Shown piece after piece: positions 38,448 to 47,483 of a stretch of 64,000 nucleotides of DNA. A program made the position numbers and the translations under genes. The stretch is from Paractinoplanes polyasparticus (lineage in GTDB: Bacteria > Actinomycetota > Actinomycetes > Mycobacteriales > Micromonosporaceae), in contig NZ_JAHWFK010000050.1 in the NCBI RefSeq assembly GCF_019710575.1, forward strand, positions 82,827 to 146,826. The letters are read 5' to 3'. Position 1 is the first letter of the stretch. The number at the start of each line of letters is the position of its first letter. Below the pieces are notes generated by a model, which saw only the letters and a program-made list of their open reading frames with translations, searched no databases and was not told the origin of the DNA.

Positions 38448-39202
38448 CGCAGCCAGTTCCGCACCAGGTTTTCGCTCGCGTCCCACAGCTCCCGCCGCCG
38501 TCCCGCGACCACCCGCTCGGGCACCGGCAGGCGAACGCAGCCCAGGCCGTAGAAGCCCGGCTCGCGGCCGTCCACGGCCAGCGCCACCGGCGTGCCGGCC
38601 GCCCGCGCCGGGTCGGTGCCGACCCGGCGCTGCACCGCGTCCAGCAGCAGCCGCACCAGCGCCGGGACGCCCGTCGCGTCCCGGAAGACGCGGGTCCTCA
38701 CCGGTCCGGGAAAGACGCAGCTCACGGCGGCCTCCGGCGACCGTTCGGCCAGTTCGACGGCGAACAGGTCGCACGCGAACTGGGTACGGCCCGCGATCCG
38801 CAGGCCCCGGCCGCCCCGGCGCAGGTTCAGGTCGTCCATCGGGCCGAGCGTGTCACGGTAGCGACCGGCGCTCGCCACCAGCACCACCCGGCCGCCCGGC
38901 CTCAGCAGCGGCAGCAGCCGGCGCACGAGCAGGTAGCGGGAGAGGTAGTTGAGCACGAAAGCCCGCTCCAGCCCCTCCGCGGTGTGCTCGGCCCGTAGCG
39001 TGAAAACCCCGGCGCAACAAACGATCGCGGAGAGGCTGGGCTGCCGGGCGGCCACCTCGTCCGTGGCCCGGGCTGTCTCGCTCAGCAGGCTGAGGTCGGC
39101 CCGGACCATGCCACCCCGCCCGACCGTCAGCGCTCGCTCGCCCAGCGCGGCTGCCACCGCGCCACCGATCCCGCTCGAACCTGTCACCAGCACATCTCTC
39201 AT
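38444..39202 (-). CDS. Short-chain dehydrogenase-like protein lacking the catalytic Tyr and Lys
   Basis: A 252-residue SDR fold closest to retinol-dehydrogenase-like members. The cofactor motif TGSSGIGG at the N-terminus and the NNAG-equivalent (CCAG) are recognisable. Where the family has YxxSK followed by LANLLFA, this protein reads AGRTQFACDLFA, so Tyr is replaced by Ala and Lys by Gln. It is therefore probably not a normal dehydrogenase and may bind nucleotide without catalysis. It is divergent from the AraC-type regulator, 38 bases away. Confidence 0.85.
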   Translation of the reverse strand: MRDVLVTGSSGIGGAVAAALGERALTVGRGGMVRADLSLLSETARATDEVAARQPSLSAIVCCAGVFTLRAEHTAEGLERAFVLNYLSRYLLVRRLLPLLRPGGRVVLVASAGRYRDTLGPMDDLNLRRGGRGLRIAGRTQFACDLFAVELAERSPEAAVSCVFPGPVRTRVFRDATGVPALVRLLLDAVQRRVGTDPARAAGTPVALAVDGREPGFYGLGCVRLPVPERVVAGRRRELWDASENLVRNWLR

Positions 39203-39240
39203 GCCTCGACGCTAGGAACGAACGGCGGGACACTCCATGA

Positions 39241-40182
39241 GTGTCCGTCCCGAAGACCACACCGGACGTCCTGGGCTCGGTGCTGCGCGAGGTCAGCTTC
39301 GCCAGCGCCGCCTACCGCTGGATCGAGATGGGCGCGCCGTTCCGCCTGGTCTTCGACCGCCCCGGTCTGCGCGGTGTGCACCTGATCGCCGCCGGGTCGT
39401 GCGAGCTCGTGCTGGCCGACGGCGCCGTCACGCCCCTGACCGCCGGCGACACGGTCATCCTGCCCCGCGGCGACGACCACGAGTTGCGCTCCGGCCGCGC
39501 GGCCACCGCCACCTCGGGTTTCGAGCTGGCGACCCGCACCCCGGGCGCCCGCCTGCGCGGCGGTGGCCCCCGGGCGACGGCGACGATCGTCTGCGGCGCC
39601 TTCATAGCGGGCGACCCCGACCACCCGGCGCTCCGCGGCCTGCCTCCGGTGCTGTTCGTGCCCGGCGTGGACGGCCGCCCGCCACCGTGGCTGGCGCCCT
39701 ACGTCGAGGTGCTGCGTCAGGAGGCCTTCGACGCCGGCCCCGGCAGCGACGTCGTGATGGCCCGCCTGTCCGACGCGCTGATCGCCCGCGTGCTGCGCGA
39801 GCCGGGCCCGGTGGCCGAGCATCCCGGCTGGCTCGCCGCCCTGCGCGATCCCCAGCTGGCCACGGCGCTGGCCGCGCTGCACACCGACCCGGCCCGTCCT
39901 TGGACGCTGGCTTCGCTCTCCGCCGCAGCCGGTCTGTCCCGGACGGCCTTCGCCGCCCGCTTCACCCGCACCGTGGGCGAGCCACCGATGCGTTACCTGC
40001 AGGCCCTGCGCCTGCACCACGCCCGCCGCCTGCTTCGCAACGAACACCTGACCGTGGCCGCAGTCGCCGCGCGGGTCGGCTACACCTCGGACGTGGCTTT
40101 CGCGGCCACGTTCCGCCGCGCCTTCGGCGTCCCCCCGGCCCAGTGGCGCCGCCACCAGAACGACCCGGACACACCAGGCTGA
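39241..40182 (+). CDS. AraC-family transcriptional regulator with cupin sensor
   Basis: A 313-residue regulator. The N-terminal half is a cupin-type ligand domain of the AraC_binding_2/Cupin_6 kind (GDTVILPRGDDHEL). The C-terminal 100 residues hold two helix-turn-helix units (LSAAAGLSRTAFAARFTRTVGE and AARVGYTSDVAFAATFRRAFG). Start GTG 39241. It faces the degenerate SDR gene across 38 bases, the usual layout for a local regulator of that gene. Confidence 0.92.
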   Translation: MSVPKTTPDVLGSVLREVSFASAAYRWIEMGAPFRLVFDRPGLRGVHLIAAGSCELVLADGAVTPLTAGDTVILPRGDDHELRSGRAATATSGFELATRTPGARLRGGGPRATATIVCGAFIAGDPDHPALRGLPPVLFVPGVDGRPPPWLAPYVEVLRQEAFDAGPGSDVVMARLSDALIARVLREPGPVAEHPGWLAALRDPQLATALAALHTDPARPWTLASLSAAAGLSRTAFAARFTRTVGEPPMRYLQALRLHHARRLLRNEHLTVAAVAARVGYTSDVAFAATFRRAFGVPPAQWRRHQNDPDTPG

Positions 40183-40259
40183 GCGCTTCCCGGCCGCCCA
40201 GGAGTGACACAGCCGACAGAAGCCTCGACGCGGTTCCGGGCCGGCGGGAAACTCGGGGC

Positions 40260-43055
40260 GTGGCGCTGGCCGGGCGGGCCGAGGAGCTCGCAATGGTGCT
40301 GGGCTGCATCCGCGACGCGACGGCCGGGACGGCCTCGACGCTGCTGGTGCGGGGCGAGCCGGGCGTGGGCAAGACCTCCCTGGTCACCGAAGTGTGTCGC
40401 GCGGCGAAGAGCCGAGTGGAGACGCTGTGGGCGCAATGCTTGCCGCTGACCTCGATGAACGCCCCGCTCCTGCCTCTGCGAGAGGTGCTGCGACGGGCCC
40501 GTCTCGCTGAGGACGTCACTCTCCCCGTCTTTGACGCGTGGTTGGACACGGCGACTGCCGACCGTCCGATGGTGCTCGTCGTCGACGACCTGCAGTGGGC
40601 CGATCGCAGCACCCTCGACGTCCTGCTCTACGTGATCGCCGGACGTCCGGACCGCGGACTCGTGGTGATCGCCACCGTCCGGGCCGGGGCTGAGGGCGAG
40701 TGGCTGTCCAGCTGGCTGGCGGACGTCCGGCGTCTCCCTCGTGTCCGAGAGCTGGTTCTCGACCGGCTCGATCGAGCTCGGACGGGTGAGCAGGTCGGCG
40801 GCATCTTCGGCCGCCCACCCGACGAGCGGCTCGTCGACGACGTGCACACGCGCACCAACGGGAACCCGTATCTGACCGAACTACTCGTCCGGAATCTCGA
40901 TCCGAGCAGCACCAGGCTGCCGCCCTGGCGCCCATCGGACCTGCGGGACGCCGTCGTCCAGCCGTGGCGGAGGATGTCGGCTCGAGCACGCGACCTGACT
41001 CTGATCGTCGCTGTGGGCGGGAAACCGCGGCCGTACGACGACCTGGCGCGCGTGCTGCCCGCTCTGGGATTCGCGGGCCCGGCACTTCCAGCGCTGGAGG
41101 AGGCCGTCGCGGCTGAAGTGCTGCAGGTGCGCCCGGACGAGACCTTCTGGTTCACCCATCCGCTGCTCGCCGAGATGTTGGTCGCCGATCTTCTGCCCGA
41201 GCAACAGCGGCAACTGCACGGCGCGTGGGCGGCGAACCTCGATGGCGCCGAGCCGGTGGACCTGGCCGACCACTATGCCTGGGCCGAGATGACGGAACCG
41301 GCTTTCCGATGGGCTCTGCGGGCCGCCGCGTCGACCGCTCGCCCCGCGGAACGGTTGCGACTGTTTCGCCGAGCCCTGTCGTTGTGGGCCGACATCACGG
41401 ATCCCGGCATCGCCGAAGCCGAACTCTGGGAGTGCGTCCGCGCCGCCGCCGAACAGGCGGGACTGGACCAGGATCAACTCGAGGCGATCGAAGCACTCGT
41501 CGTCCGGTTACCGCCGGACGGGGATGACCTTCTGCGGGGCCGCCTCACGACCGAGCGGGCCGCGCTGCGTTTCGAGATGGGTTACAGCGGTCCGGACGTA
41601 GGCCTCAGGCGCACGGCGGTCGAGATCACCGCCTCGTCTCCGAACAGCCCCGAACATGCGATTGCCACCGCCGAGTTGGCTTTGGGCATGATGTTCGAGC
41701 ACGATCCGGACGGGGTGACCGTTGCCGCAGCGGCGATCAAGCTCGCCGAGACCTGCGGCGACGACGAGGCCTTGGCCGAAGCACTCGTTGCCGCGGCATA
41801 CGCGGAGCTGAGGAAGGGCCGGCCGGACGCCGCACGGGCCGCAGCGGCACAGGCCGGGCAGATCGCCATACGACTGCGCCGCTACGTCCTGTTCAAACTC
41901 GCGATATACGCAGCGGCGAACGTGAGTGGCGGATCCCATCGCGAGACGGCCGAGATCTTCGGGCGCGGCGCTGAAGAGTTGACCAACTGCCGAGCCCCCC
42001 ACAGCCATGTTGCCGAGATGTGCGCGTGGGAGGCCGATCTCTTGATGTGGGCGGGCGACTGGAGGAGATGCCAGCAGCGGCTGCGGGTCGCCCTCGGAGC
42101 ACGTCCGGGTCGGCGTGGCGACGCACGTGCCCGAGTGACCGCCGCCCGTCTCGCGTGTCTGCAGGGTCGTCAGGCCGAAGCCGAGGGACACATCGCCCGC
42201 GCAGAAGAGATCTTCCCCGTGCATCGCACTGACGAGATGTCGCTACTGCAGTTCCATGACGTCAAGGCGTTGATAGCCCTGGCTGCGGGCGATGCCGAGC
42301 GCGCCTTCAACGCGGCTGTCCGCAGCATGGAACGCGACGGGTGGGTCGAAGACATGCTGCCGATAGCCGCGCGGGCCCTCGCCGATCTGGCCGAGGCCCG
42401 CATCGACTCCGGGCGCGATCCCGCACCGGTCCTGGCGCGGCTCAGCGAGTTCCGCCGCCGATATCCCGAAGTGATCGCTGACCTCGGAGCAGTGCTGCCG
42501 GAGGAACGAAGGCGCGCATTTCAGGCGCTGGCAGACGCGGAAACGGCCCGGGCGGCCCATGATCCAGCCGGAGTGTCCCTGTGGCGCGTAGCAGCCGATG
42601 CCTGCCATGAGGGAGGGCAACCGTGGGACGAGGCCTACGCCTGCTGGCGCATGGCCCAGGCCGCCCTGCGCGATCGGCGAAACCACCGCGACGTTCCCGA
42701 GGCACTACGCCGGGCCCACCGGCTGGCGGAAGACCTTGCTGCCGGGAAACTCCGGGACGACATCGAAAGGATGGCCCGCAGCGCCCGGGTCGACCTGACC
42801 CCGGCCGAGCGGCCGACGCCGGCGCCACCCGACCTGCCCGGCCTGACCGTGCGTGAACGAGAGGTTCTCGGTCACCTGCTCACGGGCGGCACCAACGCAG
42901 AAATCGCCAAGATTCTTGTGCTGAGCGAGAAGACGATCGGCGTCCACATCTCGAACATGCTGCGCAAGACCGGCACGACCAACCGCATCGAGCTGGCCGA
43001 GCTCGCCCGTAGACATCAGGCGCCCGATTCTGAAGAGCACAACGGCCGGTTCTGA
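40260..43055 (+). CDS. Large ATP-binding LuxR-type (LAL/STAND) transcriptional regulator
   Basis: A 931-residue regulator. The N-terminal AAA/STAND ATPase has Walker A GEPGVGKT (about 33-40) and Walker B VLVVDDLQWAD. A long helical TPR-like middle follows, and a C-terminal LuxR helix-turn-helix (LTVREREVLGHLLTGGTNAEI). I start at GTG 40260, because the ATPase begins directly after it; the frame is open upstream inside the AraC gene. Codon 417 is a rare TTA (41508-41510). Codon third positions in the middle are less extreme than in neighbours. Such regulators respond to a metabolite through the TPR region; the target may be the secreted gene 68 bases downstream. Confidence 0.92.
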   Translation: MALAGRAEELAMVLGCIRDATAGTASTLLVRGEPGVGKTSLVTEVCRAAKSRVETLWAQCLPLTSMNAPLLPLREVLRRARLAEDVTLPVFDAWLDTATADRPMVLVVDDLQWADRSTLDVLLYVIAGRPDRGLVVIATVRAGAEGEWLSSWLADVRRLPRVRELVLDRLDRARTGEQVGGIFGRPPDERLVDDVHTRTNGNPYLTELLVRNLDPSSTRLPPWRPSDLRDAVVQPWRRMSARARDLTLIVAVGGKPRPYDDLARVLPALGFAGPALPALEEAVAAEVLQVRPDETFWFTHPLLAEMLVADLLPEQQRQLHGAWAANLDGAEPVDLADHYAWAEMTEPAFRWALRAAASTARPAERLRLFRRALSLWADITDPGIAEAELWECVRAAAEQAGLDQDQLEAIEALVVRLPPDGDDLLRGRLTTERAALRFEMGYSGPDVGLRRTAVEITASSPNSPEHAIATAELALGMMFEHDPDGVTVAAAAIKLAETCGDDEALAEALVAAAYAELRKGRPDAARAAAAQAGQIAIRLRRYVLFKLAIYAAANVSGGSHRETAEIFGRGAEELTNCRAPHSHVAEMCAWEADLLMWAGDWRRCQQRLRVALGARPGRRGDARARVTAARLACLQGRQAEAEGHIARAEEIFPVHRTDEMSLLQFHDVKALIALAAGDAERAFNAAVRSMERDGWVEDMLPIAARALADLAEARIDSGRDPAPVLARLSEFRRRYPEVIADLGAVLPEERRRAFQALADAETARAAHDPAGVSLWRVAADACHEGGQPWDEAYACWRMAQAALRDRRNHRDVPEALRRAHRLAEDLAAGKLRDDIERMARSARVDLTPAERPTPAPPDLPGLTVREREVLGHLLTGGTNAEIAKILVLSEKTIGVHISNMLRKTGTTNRIELAELARRHQAPDSEEHNGRF

Positions 43056-43123
43056 AGAGCCGCTCCCGATGTGGGGCACCACCTCGAGCGACAGCGTGGA
43101 GTCATTCCGACAAGGAGGACTCC

Positions 43124-44071
43124 ATGTCCGCTCTGCAAGCACCCATCGCACTGGCCCTCACCGCCGTGGTCGCAGCCTCGCCCGTACAACCGGCCTGGGA
43201 CGACCCGCGCCCGGCAGCACCGGCATCCGCTGTCGTCGCCGGCGGACTCCCGACCCGGCTCACACAGTCCACCGGCAACCTGTACTGGACGACCGTTCGC
43301 GGCGACCGTGCGGTCGTGCTCCGCACGTCGAAGCTGGCCCGCCCCGGCCAGGAACGGCAGCTTTTCTCCGTCCCCGCGGCACGGTATCGGCTCGGCGCCG
43401 TGACCTTCGCCCGGGCCGGCAACGCATTCCGCTTCTGGGTGGTGGTCAACGATCGGCGGACCAACCGGTCCTCGATCAGGCAGTTCGCCGGGCCCGGCCC
43501 GAGGACCATCAGTTCACCGGAACCGATCGGCACCCGGGACCTGATCACCGACGGCCGCTATCTCTTCTGGGCGGACACCGGCGGGGTACGCCGGGTGCCC
43601 GTGACCGGCGGCACGCCGGCCACGCTGTTCACGGGCGCCGGCCTGCGGCACGTCGGCATCGGTGGCAGCCATCTCTACTTCTCCCAGCACACGCAGATCT
43701 TCCGCACGAATCTGAATGGCACCGGCCGCACCAGGCTGATCCCCCGGACGACGGGGACGGTCAGCGCGATGCACGTACGGAATTCGACCGTCTACTACGG
43801 GCTGCGCACCGGCGTGGTGCGCAGCCGGACCGGCCTCAACCCGACCGTCGGATACCGGCCCTCGCCGAACAGCCGCGTGACCTCGATCTCCCACGACGGC
43901 ACGAACATCGTCTGGTCCTGGTGCGACCGGGCGACCTGGAGGAACTGCACCATCCGCTTCGTGGGCCGGCCCGCCGTGTACTTCGGCGGCAACCAGGCGC
44001 ACGACATTCAGGGTGACTCGCGCTGGATCTTCTACGCCAACAGCGCCGGCGTGCAGCGGCTACCTCGTTGA
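43124..44071 (+). CDS. Secreted beta-propeller-like protein of unknown function
   Basis: A 315-residue protein with an excellent ribosome site (AAGGAGG) and a short signal peptide (residues 1-20, ASPVQ). The mature part has repeated strand patterns (LYWTTVRGD, LFWADTGGVRRVP, LYFSQHTQIFRTN, VYYGLRTGVVRS, IVWSWCDR) at roughly 40-residue intervals, as in YWTD/DUF5050-type propellers that bind ligands. There are two Cys, both near the C-terminus. A strong terminator follows. The preceding LAL regulator is the likely controller. Confidence 0.8.
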   Translation: MSALQAPIALALTAVVAASPVQPAWDDPRPAAPASAVVAGGLPTRLTQSTGNLYWTTVRGDRAVVLRTSKLARPGQERQLFSVPAARYRLGAVTFARAGNAFRFWVVVNDRRTNRSSIRQFAGPGPRTISSPEPIGTRDLITDGRYLFWADTGGVRRVPVTGGTPATLFTGAGLRHVGIGGSHLYFSQHTQIFRTNLNGTGRTRLIPRTTGTVSAMHVRNSTVYYGLRTGVVRSRTGLNPTVGYRPSPNSRVTSISHDGTNIVWSWCDRATWRNCTIRFVGRPAVYFGGNQAHDIQGDSRWIFYANSAGVQRLPR

Positions 44072-44078
44072 GAACGGA

Positions 44079-44112
44079 CTGATCCCCCGGCGCAGGGACG
44101 CCGGGGGATCAG
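44079..44112. terminator. Bidirectional hairpin terminator
   Basis: A perfect 14-bp stem (44079-44092 with 44099-44112) with a 6-base loop lies between the secreted protein gene and the end of the sugar-uptake block; both strands end here. Confidence 0.85.
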
Positions 44113-44115
44113 GAC

Positions 44116-45021
44116 CTACTTGACGGCGCCGGCGGTGAGGCCGGCCTGGATCTGACGCTGGAAGATGGCGTACACGATGATCATGGGGAGAATCGTGAGG
44201 ACCAGGGCGGCGAACAGGGTGGACCACTCGGCCTGGTAGCCGGCCGAGACGCTGATCTGAGCGATGCCCTGGGTGAGCAGCAGTTTCTGGTCGGCGCCGG
44301 GGCCGCTCATGATGACCACCGGCAGCAGGTACTGGTTCCACTGGCCGACGATGTTGAAGATCGTGATGCTGACCAGGCCGGAGCGGGCCATCGGCATCAT
44401 GATCTGGAAGAACTTGCGGACGTGGGAGGCGCCGTCGACCGTGGCCGCCTCCTCGATCTCGTACGGCAGGCTCTTGAAGAACGCGGCCAGGAAGAAGATC
44501 GTGAACGGCAGCGAGTAGGCGATGTACACCAGGATCAGGCCCGTGAACGAGCCCAGCAGGCCGATGCCCTTGAGGATGTAGAACAGCGGCGCCAGCGCCA
44601 TGAATGTCGGAAACGCCAGGCCCGAGACGAACAGGTAATAGATCGCGCGGTTGCCCGGGAACTTGTAGCGGGCCAGCACATAGGCGGCCATCGCGCCCAG
44701 CAGCATCGTGCCGGCGGTGCTGATCAGCACCACGAAGACGCTGTTGATGAAGTAGCGGCCGATGTGCGCGTCGCTCCACGCGTTGGCGTACGTGCTGAAC
44801 GAGAACTGATTGGGCAGCGCGAACGGCTTGCCCAGGAAGATCTCGGTGTTGCTCTTGAACGACGCGAGCAGCACCCAGAGCAGCGGCCCGGCCGTGATCA
44901 GGGCCCACGCGACCAGGGCGACGTGGGAGAGGCCGGTGGCGATCTTGAGGTCGCGCTTGGGTTCCGGCGCGCGGCCCGCGGAGGGCGCCGTGGTGCCGGG
45001 AGTCTTGGTGATGGTGGTCAT
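44116..45021 (-). CDS. ngcG: Carbohydrate ABC importer permease, MalG type (NgcG-like)
   Basis: A 301-residue permease with six membrane helices. The EAA loop that docks the ATPase is EAATVDGASHVRKFFQIMMP. The C-terminus GLTAGAVK is typical of the MalG side of CUT1 importers. It is the last gene of the uptake block, 18 bases after the MalF-type gene. The NgcG assignment rests on the adjacent NgcE-like binding protein, whose Streptomyces counterpart imports N-acetylglucosamine and chitobiose. Confidence 0.88.
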   Translation of the reverse strand: MTTITKTPGTTAPSAGRAPEPKRDLKIATGLSHVALVAWALITAGPLLWVLLASFKSNTEIFLGKPFALPNQFSFSTYANAWSDAHIGRYFINSVFVVLISTAGTMLLGAMAAYVLARYKFPGNRAIYYLFVSGLAFPTFMALAPLFYILKGIGLLGSFTGLILVYIAYSLPFTIFFLAAFFKSLPYEIEEAATVDGASHVRKFFQIMMPMARSGLVSITIFNIVGQWNQYLLPVVIMSGPGADQKLLLTQGIAQISVSAGYQAEWSTLFAALVLTILPMIIVYAIFQRQIQAGLTAGAVK

Positions 45022-45039
45022 CGTCTCGCCTCTCGCCGC

Positions 45040-45948
45040 TCAGGCTTCGACGGATTCGCGCCGGGTGGCCGACAGGGTCACCCAGGCGAAGGTCAGGGTC
45101 AGGAAGAAGAGGACCACGCCCAGCGCGGAGGCGTAGCCGGCCTGCGAGAACTCGAAGGCGTTGCGGTAGATCATGAGGCTGAGCACCGAGGTCGCGCCGT
45201 CGGGGCCGCCGCGGTCGACGGTCATGATGTTGACCAGCGCGAAGGCGTCGAAGGCGGCGATGCCGAGGTAGACCCAGGCGACCTGCACCGTGTTCCACAG
45301 CAACGGGATCGTGATCTTGAAGAACAGGGTCACCCGGCTGGCGCCGTCGATCGCGGCCGCCTCGTACACCTCGGTCGGGATGTTGCCCATGCCGGCCGAG
45401 AACAGCACGACGTAGAAGCCGACCGCCTGCCAGACCAGCACGACGAGGATGCAGCCCATCGCGTAGCGTTCGTCGGCCAGGAACAGCCAGGGTGACCACG
45501 ACTCCGGGAACAAGCCGTTGATCATGCCGCTCTTGTCCGGCCCGAACACCCGGCCGAAGATCACCGCGACGATGGCCAGCGCCAGCAGCTGCGGGAAGAA
45601 GAAGATGATCCGGTAGACCTTCGAGCCCCAGACACCGCGGGTCACCCCGCCCTTGTGCCCGCCGCCCACATTGAGCAGGAACGCGAACACCAGGGCGAGG
45701 ACGACGGTGATGAGCGGCAGGAAGACCAGCAGGAAGATGTTGTGCTTGATCGACTGCCAGAAGGTCGTGTCGTCCCACATCTTCCGGAAGTTCTCCAGGC
45801 CGACGAAGTTCTCGACCGGCCCGAGACCCGACCATTCGTAGACCGACAGATAAAACGCCTGGATGTAGGCCCAGACCACGAAGACCGCGTAGAGCGCCAC
45901 CGGCACGACAAGGAAGCCGATGATGAAGGGATACTTGCCGTGCCGCAT
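45040..45948 (-). CDS. ngcF: Carbohydrate ABC importer permease, MalF type (NgcF-like)
   Basis: A 302-residue permease with six helices and an EAA loop EAAAIDGASRVTLFFKITIP. It begins directly with a helix (FIIGFLVVPVALYAVFVVW) without the long N-terminal extension of enteric MalF. It pairs with the MalG-type permease downstream. Start ATG 45948, ribosome site AGGACGG. Confidence 0.88.
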   Translation of the reverse strand: MRHGKYPFIIGFLVVPVALYAVFVVWAYIQAFYLSVYEWSGLGPVENFVGLENFRKMWDDTTFWQSIKHNIFLLVFLPLITVVLALVFAFLLNVGGGHKGGVTRGVWGSKVYRIIFFFPQLLALAIVAVIFGRVFGPDKSGMINGLFPESWSPWLFLADERYAMGCILVVLVWQAVGFYVVLFSAGMGNIPTEVYEAAAIDGASRVTLFFKITIPLLWNTVQVAWVYLGIAAFDAFALVNIMTVDRGGPDGATSVLSLMIYRNAFEFSQAGYASALGVVLFFLTLTFAWVTLSATRRESVEA

Positions 45949-45994
45949 GGCGTCTACCGTCCTGCCTTCGTGCTTTGGATCAGTTACCGATTGA

Positions 45995-47431
45995 TCAGCT
46001 GCGGGTGAACTTGGTGACGGCGGAGTCCTTGGCCACGGCCTGGGACGCCTTCTCCATCCGTTCGCAGAACTTGGCCGCGTCGTAGTCCTTGAACATCAGG
46101 TCGTTGGCCGCGGCGCGGGACTCGTCGTCGAGCTTCTTGTACCAGGTGTCGAACAGGTAGCCCATGAAGATGTCCTTGCCGGCCTTGGTCACCGCGTCGT
46201 TCGCGCTGGTCAGTCCGGGGGAGATCGTCTGGCCGTCGGACGCGCCCGCCACCACCGTAAGCGACTTGGTGAGCTTCGTGAACTCCAGCGCCGCCTCCTT
46301 GGAGAGCATGGTGCGCAGGTATTCCTTGCCGCCCTGGGGGTTCTTGCCCTTGGCCGCGGCGAAGTAGATCTCACCGGCGGCCGCGTTGATCGCCGTGGCC
46401 GGCAGCTTGTCGGCGGCGGTGACGCTCGGGTACGCCGCGATCGCGTACTCGAAGCCCTTGGGGGTGTCCTTGGCCTGCTCGTTCTCGAGCCAGGAGCCGC
46501 ACGGGTAGAACCCGACCTTGTCCTGGTTCTGCTGGAGCTGGACCTCGGTGTGACGCAGGCCGAGGAACGTCTTGTTGATGTAGTTCTTGCCGATGCCGGC
46601 CCACGCCTCGGCTGCCTGCTTGATGGCGTCGTTGGTCCAGGCGCCTTCCTTCAGGTTGTCGATGTCCTTGAGAACCTGCTCGGTGCCGATCTTGCCGGCG
46701 CTGGTCAGGATGGCCCGGACCATGTAGTACGACGCGTTGGCGCCCGCGTAGCCGAACGGCACGACGCCCGCGGCCTTCATCTTGTCGCACAGCGCGGTGA
46801 ACTCGGCCCACGTGGTCGGCGGGGTCCAGCTGTTCTTCTTGAACAGCGTCGCGTTGTACCAGAGGCCGAACACGGTGTACGAGTAGTTCACCGCGAACGG
46901 CTTGCCGTCGTAGCTGCCCTGCTCGATCGCGCCCGGCACCAGGGTGTCGGCCACGGTCTTGCCCTGGATGTCGAGCGACGGCGCGGCGAACAGGTCGGTC
47001 AGGTCGGCCGCCTGGCCGGCCTTCACGATCGCGCCGAAGTCCATCAGCTTCGAGCCCGAGTTGTTGATCATGTCCGGCGGGTTGCCGCCGTTGATCCGGG
47101 GCTGGATGACCGTCGAGATCTCTTCGGTCTGGGAGTACGTGACCTTGGCTTCCGGCCACTTCTTGTTGAACAGCGGGGTGTCCACCTTGGTGGCGTAGTC
47201 GGTGCCCAGACCGCCGTTGAAGATAACGATCTCGACGCCGGCCTTGGGGTCGATGCCGAGCGGGTTGTCCGCCGACTTCGTACCGGTGGCCTGGTCCTGC
47301 GTGCCCTCGTCGGAGCTGCCGACACAGGCGCTCAGCATGCCCACGGCGGGGGTGGCCAGGAGACCGACGGCAGCCGCGCGACGCAGCAGCGTACGACGGT
47401 CCAGTTCGGGCTTCGGGAATATGTCGGTCAC
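45995..47431 (-). CDS. ngcE: N-acetylglucosamine/chitobiose-binding lipoprotein (NgcE-like)
   Basis: A 478-residue binding protein from GTG 47431, five bases after GAGGAG. The signal has RRTLLRR, possibly a twin-arginine signal, and a lipobox LSAC, so it is anchored in the outer leaflet of the membrane. The mature sequence follows NgcE of streptomycetes closely in pattern: NGGNPPDMINNSG, DLTDLFAAPSLD, VPGAIEQGSYDGKPFAVNYSY and GSWLENE. NgcE binds N-acetylglucosamine and chitobiose and delivers them to NgcFG. There is no ATPase gene nearby; a distant MsiK-type ATPase is expected. Confidence 0.87.
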   Translation of the reverse strand: MTDIFPKPELDRRTLLRRAAAVGLLATPAVGMLSACVGSSDEGTQDQATGTKSADNPLGIDPKAGVEIVIFNGGLGTDYATKVDTPLFNKKWPEAKVTYSQTEEISTVIQPRINGGNPPDMINNSGSKLMDFGAIVKAGQAADLTDLFAAPSLDIQGKTVADTLVPGAIEQGSYDGKPFAVNYSYTVFGLWYNATLFKKNSWTPPTTWAEFTALCDKMKAAGVVPFGYAGANASYYMVRAILTSAGKIGTEQVLKDIDNLKEGAWTNDAIKQAAEAWAGIGKNYINKTFLGLRHTEVQLQQNQDKVGFYPCGSWLENEQAKDTPKGFEYAIAAYPSVTAADKLPATAINAAAGEIYFAAAKGKNPQGGKEYLRTMLSKEAALEFTKLTKSLTVVAGASDGQTISPGLTSANDAVTKAGKDIFMGYLFDTWYKKLDDESRAAANDLMFKDYDAAKFCERMEKASQAVAKDSAVTKFTRS

Positions 47432-47483
47432 AGCATCTCCTCAGTGCTTGCTGTTTTGGTGCCTTACTGGTGTTGAGTCCTGA

